Part shown: positions 27,949-37,610 of the stretch, piece after piece
Layout: each line of letters starts with the position of its first letter
How positions within the stretch are numbered: position 1 is the stretch's first letter
Source: Chrysomallon squamiferum
Taxonomy: Eukaryota; Mollusca; Gastropoda; Neomphalida; Peltospiridae
Direction: 5' to 3'
Length of the DNA: 64,000 nt
Assembly (NCBI GenBank): GCA_012295275.1
Contig: CM022670.1
Location: 2,433,835 to 2,497,834, forward strand
The notes under the pieces: model-generated
The model's input: the letters and a program-made list of their open reading frames with translations, nothing else
Told to the model about the DNA's origin: nothing
The model's database searches: none
Made by a program: the position numbers and the translations under genes

Positions 27949-28789
27949 TATAAAAGGCAGAAGAAGGAGATAAAGAAGAATCCATTTACTTAGGATAAAA
28001 TAGTTAATTATTTGCAAATAGTTCCAGTATTCATGAAGCTTTCTTTTTTGTAATAATTTTATTTTATGAAAACCCAATGCAATACCCATTTTTATTTAAA
28101 TTCTTAACGAAACAAAAAAAAACAACTAACAACACAGAAATATATCAATACGGGTAAGAAAATAAATAAAAATAGAGGATATACTAGAGGATAAATGAAA
28201 CAGATTGAAAAGCAATGTACACTACAAACTTTTAATTACAAGTAAAGAAGGCAACAAAAGAAAAAGGGAAAAAAAGATAAAAGAAATAATCACAGTATCA
28301 AACAATATTAATTTATGAGTTTCTGACACAGTGTTATAAAATAACATTTCAAGACAGCCAACTGTTTTCTTTTTTTTCTTTTTTTTTTATCACAGTAAAT
28401 AAACAAATAATGAAATATGCCACTATTAGATCTTGGCAACTATTTCTCAAAAAACAAACAAAAAAGAAAGAACGTGATGAAATTACAAAACTTATCACAC
28501 TTAAAAGTGACATATTGTGATTTTCAAAGGTTCTTAGTAAACGCTGTTCCTAGGAAAAATAAAAATTAAAGGTTTCTCACGTGGTTTTGTGCTCGTCTGC
28601 AGGATCATGTCTGTAACTTCCACTCTGGGCGATGTAGGCACCAACAGAATTTTCTACCTCAATGTGAAGAGGTACATCATCACTTATAATTGGAGGTGAT
28701 GTAGGTACTGATGATTTCTGGGTTGAAATCTCCAATTTCTCAGGCTCTTGCAATAATGCTGTGGTTTCTGTCACTTCAGAATCATCCAT
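22974..28789 (-). CDS. SLC36A: SLC36-type proton-coupled amino acid transporter
   Basis: Nine coding exons, in transcript order: 28789-28581, 27661-27571, 27107-27019, 26229-26137, 25621-25537, 25122-24847, 24573-24395, 24089-23917, 23209-22974. All are GT-AG with matching phases, giving 476 aa, the usual length for SLC36. The N-terminal ~70 residues are hydrophilic and cytosolic ([12 protein letters not shown]). TM1 starts with the unwound-helix motif [12 protein letters not shown] (G81-G86), followed by [21 protein letters not shown], typical of SLC36/'pathetic'. Later signatures are [34 protein letters not shown], and [18 protein letters not shown] ahead of QFYVP. Around eleven hydrophobic segments are visible. 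The family symports small neutral amino acids with H+ at the plasma membrane or lysosome and feeds TORC1 signalling; substrate and site here are inference. The paralogue (SLC36A1-4) cannot be fixed. The donor of coding exon 8 (GTAAGT at 23916) overlaps an alternative GT four bases upstream, but only GTAAGT keeps the frame. Confidence 0.95.
25829..25903. repeat. (AAT)n then (AAAT)n microsatellite
   Basis: AAT run passing into AAAT repeats, inside the SLC36 intron between coding exons 4 and 5. Confidence 0.93.
27917..27948. repeat. (AAT)n microsatellite
   Basis: About ten AAT units in the first coding intron of the SLC36 gene. Confidence 0.93.
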
Positions 28790-28810
28790 TTTTCTTGTCT
28801 TGCTTGAAAC
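28790..28810 (-). other. 5' UTR part of SLC36 first coding exon
   Basis: On the minus strand an acceptor (TTATTTCAAG, AG at 28812-28811) lies 21 nt before the ATG at 28789, so the coding exon begins with a short leader joined to upstream UTR exon(s). Confidence 0.65.
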
Positions 28811-29425
28811 CTTGAAATAATAATAATAATAAAAAAATAATGAAAATGTAGTAATTTTATATTGTGACTATTACTAAATTTGAAAACATAAATAATACTG
28901 TGATTTGTGTTATTTCTGAAACATACATTTCAAAATGCATAACAGAACATTATTTTAAAATTTCTTTTTATAACCTGTTGAAATGAATATTAGGAATGTA
29001 GGTATGTTTACAATGCTGAAATTAATGAAAGGTTAATTAAGTTGATATTTTAAACAGGAAAAATGCAAATTAAAAATTTTGTAATTGAATTTCTGTAATT
29101 AATTACTTTTGTCATTTACATTAAATGTTCAGACTTTGACAGCTCATCTGATTAATATGAAATAATATATTTACTTTAGTTTTTAGTTATATTTGTAGGA
29201 AGTATTGTATTTAGTTTTGAATGTAATTAAATATAAAGTTACACAGTCATCTCAGTGATACTGGGAATTAAATTTAAAAACCTATCAAGAAAACATAATT
29301 TAAAAAATAAATAATTAGAACAAACTGGTAGAAAAATTATGAAATAAACAAAACAAAAAACCAAACAACAACAACAACAAAAGAAAGCCGAACTTAAAAG
29401 AAAAACAAAAACAAATTTTACTTAC

Positions 29426-29499
29426 ACTACTAGGTTTGATGATAATCACCAATCAGAATTTTGTTGGCCATTAACTTGTTTCATGATTCTGTCAACAAC
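29426..29499 (-). other. Predicted 74-nt noncoding 5' UTR exon of SLC36 with two uORFs
   Basis: A strong acceptor (TTTTTATTGCAG, exon starts 29499) and a consensus donor (GTAAGT from 29425) bound this 74-nt segment. It contains two overlapping short uORFs in different frames, ATG at 29484 (12 codons plus stop at 29446) and ATG at 29471 (13 codons plus stop at 29430), both ending inside the exon. If spliced into the mRNA they could dampen translation of the transporter. No transcript evidence is available here. Confidence 0.5.
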
Positions 29500-30149
29500 C
29501 TGCAATAAAAATTATTTGGAGGATGTCTTCAGTCAGCTGATATCGTTGTCAGAGTCCAACATAAACACAGAATGAGAATACCTAATTCTAAGGCTAAGTT
29601 AAATGTTAAATTAGTTGTTAGTTTCAGCAGATGTAACGAAATGTTTGAGTGAGAATAACTCTTATGAAAACTTTAGGCAATGATCAAAAAAGTCTCAAGC
29701 AATTTAGGTATTTTTAGAAACAGATAACAACGATAATGTTTTATTTCCTGTTCATCTGATTCTTAATAATCTATGGACTTCCCCCTGGTATTCTAAACAC
29801 AACAAAAAATCACATGACCTTTCCTGAGGGAGATAACTCTAAATCAACTAGTAATCAGTGATGCATTAATAGTCTTCTTAGATAACATGGGTAACACGTA
29901 AGATATAATAACTTTCAGTGTTACACGTGAGTTTTGGCGATGTTTGTTTAAAACTATAAAAGGGAATTATTATTAATTCAGTGTCATCTTATGTCATAAC
30001 GTGCAGTATTAGGATAAGAAAACTATTATTCGTAGTCACAGCATTTCAAGATGAATATCAATAAATTTTCATGAAAAACGGAATATTTAAAACAATTTAA
30101 ACATCTATCTAATATTAACAATAAGTTGAATAACAATCAATAATTTACT

Positions 30150-30460
30150 TGCCTACCAAGTTTCCAATACGTTCGAATATAACAAAAATAAATAAAAATA
30201 AAATTATATCTTTCTATGTATGTCTCGTTTTAAACTTAAACTAAGTTAAACAACTTAAAATATTCGGAAGAACTCGATTGTGAAGTCGACCGAAGAGCTC
30301 CGAATGTGATATCCGAATACTTCAACCGACTTCGGCTATGTCACTTATGTGTCAATTCACAAACAGCGCAAAATGGGGAAGTGTTTGTTTACAGTTTCTA
30401 TCATCAATATATGTGTCATCTGACTGATACAGTAAACTAAAATTTGTTTCATTCTGAAAA
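30150..30460. promoter_or_regulatory. Probable bidirectional promoter region, SLC36 / folate-receptor-like
   Basis: A short CpG-bearing island in otherwise CpG-poor DNA, with repeated TCGGAAG, CCGAAGAG, TCCGAAT and CCGACTTCGG elements around 30264-30335. A possible first-exon donor for SLC36 lies at about 30157 (CTTG|GTAGGC on the minus strand). The two genes face away from each other, and both start codons lie in exons preceded by an acceptor, so their first exons should be near here. CACGTG near 29926 is another candidate site. Confidence 0.4.
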
Positions 30461-30558
30461 AAAAAAAAAAATCTTGTCGCCAAAAGGCTAGTGTTATGCA
30501 AATTTAAATCGCCAAAACAGAATTTCACTCGCAGTATTGCGCCCTGTTACAAGTGATG

Positions 30559-30621
30559 GACTCTAACATAAATTACATCATGTTATTAACAATGTAACAT
30601 GATGTAATTTATGTTAAAGTC
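30559..30621. repeat. Near-perfect inverted repeat: 27-bp arms, 9-nt loop
   Basis: Left arm 30559-30585 and right arm 30595-30621 are reverse complements except for one mismatch (C at 30563 against A at 30617). The inner 22 bp match perfectly, e.g. TAACATAAATTACATC against GATGTAATTTATGTTA. The loop is TTAACAATG (30586-30594). It lies between the divergent SLC36 and folate-receptor-like genes, on the folate-receptor side of the CpG island. Confidence 0.95.
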
Positions 30622-31478
30622 GTAACCATTTTTGTTTTTGGTTATAAAATGTTGGTCCTTATAATACTGGATCATTAAATATAAAATACTAGTAAAAGTC
30701 ACGTTTTATATCGTTTTGGTTAGTAAATGAAAAGTTAATTAATTATATATAATTATTTGTGTGCATTTGAATACATTCAAATCTGTAAATAATAGTTAAG
30801 ATTTTTACTATTATTTTTATTTATTTTGTGTATATGTATATGTATATGTATATATATATAAAAACTATAAACAAAAGAAATGAAAAATAATAATATTTTC
30901 ATATTTAATTTACATGTACATATTTATATATTTAATTAACATACAATTTTATTAGAGTAAAAACATTGGAGGAAATAATGTAATTAATGGAAATAATTAT
31001 TCTGTTAATTAACCAAACATCCACAAAAGACATTTTTTTCATATTCAGGTTTATTGGTGCATGCATCCTCAGTAATAAAATGTTACTAAAAATGTTTAAA
31101 ATGTATTAAATAAAAACATTGGAGGAAGTAACATAATTAATTGAAATAAATTCAAACTTATTTTATTAAGTCAACCAAATATATTCAATAGAATTTTTTA
31201 TATATTCCTGTTTATTGGTGAACTGGATGTGCTTACATCCTGTGTTAATACATAAAGTGAATTTCTTGAATAAAACAAAATATTATATGTAATCCTAAAA
31301 CATGGATTTTTATAAATTTTATTATTGTTATTTTTCACAACGTACATTCATTTATTAGAGTATCAGTTTTAGTTACATGAGTTTTCCTCTGCATATTTAT
31401 TGCTGTACATAGAAAATATACAGTTATGTGTTAGATATTGACTTTATATTTCATTTTTAATTTTCTTTCAATTAGAAC

Positions 31479-32050
31479 ATGATTTCATCAAATCTAGTGA
31501 AAGTCGTCACTTTGGTATTCATTTGGCTTTGCTTAGAGACATGTGAATCACTGAACATTGAAGATTTCACAGAAGTTTGTATGGATGGACTCAACCACAA
31601 AAGTAAACCAGGACCTGAGGATAATTTATTCCAAATGGTGATTAGCTGTGTATCATTTTAAACATTTTTAATAACAAATGGTTAATTATTAAACACACAC
31701 ACAGAGTCAAACCAAAATCATTCTTTCTTTACTATCAGTACATAATATATATACATTTTTTTTTTTTTAAATTAAAAATAGTAATATTAACAAAATTTTC
31801 TTTTATTAGTTGCATTTAATAACCTCTGAAATATTGATAAAACTTTTAACTTTCAGTGTGCACCTTGGAAAAATCGATCTTGTTGTACAGGTGAGACAAC
31901 TAAACAGATACACCTGTCAGATACCTGGCTGAACTTTGACTGGAATCACTGTGGTTGGCTGTCACATCGGTGCAGAGAGCAGTTTATCCAGGACTTGTGT
32001 TTTTATGAATGCTCGCCCAATCTCGGACCATGGCTAGTTGAAGTGCGTAT

Positions 32051-32081
<31 letters not shown>

Positions 32082-33463
32082 TTAAACATTATCTTTTAAT
32101 GTGTAACTGGTGTCACCAACCAGCAAGAAAAATGCTCATAAATTTTACATGTTCAGTGAATGACTTTGTATTTGATGCATATTTACTTCATGTTTGGTAC
32201 GTATTTATTTATATGTTAAATTAATATGTTAAGATAGAAATCTCCTTATTATTTATGATCTAAATCCATAAATTAAATTCAAAATACTATGTAATTCCTA
32301 CTGATAAATATTTATGTTATATAAATAAAAAAACATGTTATTATAACAAATATACAAGAGAACATAATACAAAATATATATATTTATACATATATATGCA
32401 CAGAAACATGTGTATTGTTTAGGTTTATGTATTTCTGCATTTTTCTGTCCTTTAATAGTTATGATATATTTGCAAATAATTTTGTCCAAATAATCCATTT
32501 TTTTCACTATCTGGTTAAAGTTAGTTATTGGTGTTTGCAAATATGTGACAATCAACAATATTAAATTGAATATTATTATTTAGAATAGCTTGGAGCATAT
32601 CATTTAGTTTCTGAATCTGTCATTTATTTATATTACTTTTATTTTATTTTATACACTTCTAATTGTATGATCACCAGTTTACATCGATTATTATTGAAAA
32701 AACTGAATTCATTTCAAATAATAAAAAAAAAAAATTAAAAAAATTATTTCAAATATTATTTCTAATTTCTCTGCATGATGTGCTTTTAATGAAATGTTTG
32801 CATTTTAGGTAAACATGAAAATAAGAAATCAGGCCCAAAAGAATGTTCCTCTTTGCCAGTCTGTCTGCAGCAACTGGTGGAATGACTGCAAAAATGACCT
32901 CACATGCTTAGCAGATTGGTCTCGTGGATTTAACTGGTCCACTGGTAAGGAAAACGTGTGGCATTTTCATCCTACCTCCTTGCAGGTTTATTAACACACT
33001 CTCACAAAATCCCTTTGTCTTTGGGAAGCAGTATCGTAAACACCCTTGAAACCACTTGTTTTTCTCTAAACCAATGTACAGTTTTGCTTTTATACGGTTT
33101 TGAGAAGCACACACATTTTGAAATCATTACAGAACTCCTACTAAATGAGGTTCACATTCTGTTTTTGCAGGGATAAACAAGTGTCCTAGTAACAGTCAGT
33201 GTAAACCATTTCACGAGATTTATTCGGATGCTAACTCTTTCTGTGAACAAGTGTGGGGACGTGCGTGGAAGGTGGTTCCTGATGATGAACCGTGCATGTA
33301 CACCTGGTTTGATGCAGTCCACGGCAACCCCAATGATAAAGTGGCCTTAGAGAAAGCAAGACAGTTGGTTGGTGGATCAGACGTTACAAAACTTTCACAC
33401 TTGTGTCTGCTGATGAATCTAATTCTTTTTTGGATAATGTGGTTGGATTTGGATAAACATTGA
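31479..33463 (+). CDS. Folate receptor / riboflavin-binding family secreted or GPI-anchored protein
   Basis: Four coding exons: 31479-31637, 31857-32042, 32809-32944, 33171-33463, with matching phases and 257 aa. The ATG lies 3 nt after a splice acceptor (AG 31474-31475), so a 5' UTR exon exists upstream. Residues 1 to about 24 form a signal peptide (VTLVFIWLCLETC). The mature part carries the family hallmarks KPGPEDNLF, CAPWKNRSCCTGET, FDWNHCG, FIQDLCFYECSPNLGPW, VPLCQSVCSNWWNDCKNDLTC, GFNWSTGINKCP, CKPF and the MYTWFDAVHGNPND motif. The many conserved cysteines imply the usual disulfide-rich globule. N-glycosylation sites include N59 (NRS) and N157 (NWS). The C-terminus is hydrophobic (LCLLMNLILFWIMW) after a small-residue stretch (VGGSD), which suggests GPI anchoring, as in vertebrate folate receptors. 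Ligand (folate, riboflavin or other) is not predictable. The third donor GTGCGT at 32043 is slightly unusual. Confidence 0.93.
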
Positions 33464-34464
33464 ACAATTATTATTTTTTTTTTTATAAATATTTTTATAT
33501 TGAAGTTATAGATTTTTTTAAATTTTAGAATTTGGGCTTTCGTTGTGATGCATATTCATACAAATATTTTGTATTGTGTTTGTTTTTATACATTTTGGAA
33601 GCTGGTTTATATATATATACAAATAATTTGAAGAGAATTTATCTTCAATTTAGTGCTAATCCTTTTGTTGCTTTTGGTATTATTCACATGCCTTACTGAC
33701 TGAATAAGCTTTTGGTTTTGGTTTACAATCTGAATCATTCTATCTAACTTAAATATTTAACCAAAATTATTTTTTATTTTTTAATCTTGTGCAATTTATT
33801 GTTAAAGCAACTGGCATTGATTTTTGAATGTTCTTGAATTAATTGTTTAAGGAACTGGTTTTAATTTTTGAATCTTGTACACTTAATTAATTATAATGTA
33901 AAGAAACTAGTTTTGATATTTTACTCCTGTACACCCAATTGTTATTTTGACTTTTTAATCTAGTACACTTAATAGTCATTTAATGAAACTGGATTCAGTA
34001 AGGTATTAATTTATGTAATCTCAAGCCTATCTTACAAGATCAACTGGATTTTATCCTGATCTTGAAAGTGCTCAGCATCAGGTTTGCAATTGCTTAATTA
34101 TTATTGTGTTCTAACTGCCTTAAGATAACAAATCTGAGTTTGAATGTGTTCAGTTTTAAATCCAGTGTTATTTTAGTGTTATTTTAAATCCATGATGGCA
34201 GACATCGAAAATGAAATATGTTTTTCTCCAAGTCCTTTAATTTCCAATTCCATATATGAAGAATTTGTCTATAGTTGTTGATACCAATAGTTTAGTCTCA
34301 CTGTAAGAAACAAATGCATACAAAAAAATCCCTATCTGGTAATCAGTAAGAGTAACTCTTACCTGGTATCTTCTCATACCAAGAAATCAAAATTTTATGT
34401 TTAATAATGAATGTATTCATTTTATTTCATGATGGTAAATGTGAATTACCCATTTTTGGTTTCA

Positions 34465-34600
34465 GAATATATTAACAATGGCAACACAAGTTGTATGTCA
34501 GAGAATTGGACACAATTTTTTAGTACTTGCTCATATCCTGAAACACAAAGTACACTGACTACACTGGGTACCTGTTCGATTTTCTAGAAACTCAGGTAAA
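34465..34600 (+). mobile_element. Possible decayed non-LTR retrotransposon fragment
   Basis: CTACACTGGGTACCTGTTCG resembles the DNA encoding the 'LHWxPVRF' motif found near the C-terminal end of many RTE/Jockey/CR1-like reverse transcriptase ORFs. About 25 nt upstream, ATCCTGAAACAC resembles the 'xLKxLHW' lead-in. Stops and indels interrupt it. It lies in the probable 3' UTR of the folate-receptor-like gene. Confidence 0.35.
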
Positions 34601-34851
34601 TACAATCAAGATGAAAATAACTTTTCAAAATCAGTACTGGCTTTTTTCAATACTCGTACATAATCGGTTCTGGTTTTATCACATGAAGGGTAAATTATTC
34701 AGGATTTGGAGTGGAATTTAGATTTTATGTGTGAACCAGATTGATCGGATTATAATTTATTTGTTTTACTATGACAATCAGCAGTTTAAAATTTTGTATT
34801 CTAAGAAAGTTGATGAAATGTAAATTGTGTTCAGTTTTAACATTTGCTTCC

Positions 34852-34857
34852 AATAAA
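34852..34857 (+). terminator. Candidate polyadenylation signal, folate-receptor-like gene
   Basis: AATAAA in CCAATAAATTATATTTTCAT, about 1.4 kb past the stop codon. It would give a 3' UTR containing the non-LTR-like fragment. Earlier weaker signals are possible. Confidence 0.4.
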
Positions 34858-34875
34858 TTATATTTTCATAAGCAT

Positions 34876-36201
34876 TTTTTGTTGTTGTTTATGAATGTTT
34901 ACAGAAAAAAAGCAAAAACCAAAAAGACAAAAAATCCAAGTTAACACCTCACCTAAATACTACAGTTAATATTCATTCTCTCTCACTCTCTATATATTTG
35001 GAAAGATATAGCAGAACTTACTATAAGTGAGAAGTTTTATATATATAATGGTTACAGTCTTAAGTTATTGGCTTTCTCCTGTGAACGTTAGAATGCCAAA
35101 TGCAGCGAGACCTTGCTTCATTGCTTTCACCATTCGACCTGAGCAAGACGTTTTCACACTCATCTGGCAATCATTAATGAAACAGTAACTAAAATTAACT
35201 GTTTTTATTTCTCAACGATGGTTTTAATACTATCAAAGCGGTCTTTTAACATCAAAATCTCATTTAAGCATCAAAGTACAATTTATGTAAATAAATAATT
35301 TACGAAAGTAAATTCAGTTTCATCTGAAAAAGCTACCTTTGTGGTCAGTGAACGAACATACAGAAATTTAATAGTCGTCATATCTTACCACTATTTATAG
35401 AGATTGCAGGATAAATAAATAAATAAATAAATAAATACATAATAAATAAATATCAAGGATGAAGAAATGCCCTTTTCTGCCCTGACCAGGTCCATTTTCA
35501 GTCAATAAATAAAAATAAACGCCTTTCTTTTTAATGAATACAAATATAAAATACCGTTCACCAGTGCACACGGAAAAAGATTGTTTTGTCAGTCATGTCA
35601 TCAGCATCTTTTACTTGTTCGATTTGAAGAGAAGTACCACCCCACCCCGTCACAATAATTATAACAAAATGCATAATAATATGCAGTAACACTCTAGCGA
35701 AAACAAAACTCTTTTATGTTAATCCCGTTGTAACGCCGGGTCGAAGGCACATGCCCCATTTGTCCCTTTTAAATTCCCCCCACAACTGTCAATATCTCCT
35801 TCTTAAATGTATTAGTAACATCCAAGCAATTTTACGTGTTTCTCTGAATAACCTTTTGCTAGTTATAAAATACGACTACGTTAAACAACATTTCTGAAGC
35901 GATTCACTGACGCTGCCAGTTTCCTTTCCATCGTTGCGGTGATGTTTACAAATCGAGGGATAAATAAAAATAACAAAACAAAACAAAAACAACCAAAAAA
36001 CAACAACAGCAAAAAGAGCAAAAAGAGCAAAATAAGAATAGGAAAAAAAAAGTAGCAACGTCAAAACCTAATAAATAAGGAGTTTTACTTATTCTTTCTC
36101 ATTTTTATCTCATTAATCTAGCATACTGGGTTATTTTATTTATTGCATGTTACATTGTAAAACGATGTCCCATACTTTCTACACTCCCAAGCCTTGACAA
36201 C
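34876..36201. other. Intergenic region and probable 5' region of the beta-lactamase-like gene
   Basis: No coding exon seen. It contains an AAAT repeat near 35410-35450 and a somewhat CpG-bearing stretch at 35700-35780 and 35895-35945. The open minus-strand stretch near 35876-36064 is low complexity and not credible. No clear TATA box or initiator stands out. Confidence 0.5.
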
Positions 36202-37557
36202 ATGGCCTACGGAACATTATGCTACGTCCTTCTCCTATTCGCATTTACAACATGCAGTGCAGATTCAGGTAATATTCGACAAAAGCTTCGGCATTATATT
36301 CAGCATCTGGTCGACTGTAAGAATCTAATGGGATTGGCGGTTGCCGTGGTTAAAGGAAACGAGACAATTTATCAGGGTGGATTCGGGTACCAGACACTGG
36401 ACAGCAAGAAGCCTGTGACGGAGAAAACTTTGTTCAACATTGGATCTAATTCGAAAGCCTTCACTGCAACGCTTGCTGCTTTCGCGGTTGGTGATGGCAA
36501 ACTATCATGGGATCAGCCTCTTCGGGAGATTTTCGGTAAAGATTTTCGACTTCAAGGCGAATTCAGAACAGCTGAGGCATCAATTCGTGATCTGTTGTCG
36601 CACAAACTTGGGATGCCCTCATACTGGGGAGTGTCAACAGCCGTTATGAATTTTAGCAGAGAAGAAATTGTCAAGTTAGTTTTTCTAAATGTTTCCTAAC
36701 AAAAAAGTGCCCGAGTGTGTGTGTTGGAGGCAGATTTGAGAGATTTATATGTCTCAGTGCTGGTTATATCATCGCTGGACACAACTATAACTTAAAAAAA
36801 CAACAATAAACAAACAAACAAACAAACAACAACAACAACAAAACTCGACAAAAAACAACAACAACAACAACCTAACAGCTTCAAGGAATTTTAATTCAGT
36901 TATTACCGAATATTATTCATTGTTAACGCTTGTTAAACAGCGCCTCTTAGGTTGTATGCATTTTTGGATCTTCTCACATTTAAACCCTGCTTTGTTTATG
37001 TTTGTATAAGTGGATTAATACCATAATATTAAAATATTTTATTTTACAGACGATTTCAGTATTTCCCGGTCAAATATTGTTTTCGTCAAAGGTTCCTTTA
37101 TTCGAATTACCCATTTGTGTTGGCTGGAGCGGCCATCGAAAAAGCTACTGGAGAAAAGTGGGAAAAAGCTATATATAACAAAATATACAGACCTTTAGGT
37201 AAAGCATTATCTTGTATATCTATATTAATTTTGAGCTAATAGATTTTTATTAACATTCATCAGTAAAATACGCTATTTGTGTACAAGTATATCATATTAG
37301 ATCAGGCAACCCACAGAATGCTTATATAACATATTCAATGAATTTGATAAACCTAGAAATGGAAACAATTGAAGGCATTTCCCCATTTTGAAATCATAGA
37401 TCTGCCCTTGATACAAATTAGGTTATTGAATTATAAACCTACTTAGCATATTTTAATATGAATTGTTAATGTGGCTTTGTTTTTTGTATTTTGTGTGTGT
37501 TTTTTTGGGGGTATCATGTTAACAAACTCGTATTCGATTTGAGAGAATACTGCACGC

Positions 37558-37610
<53 letters not shown>

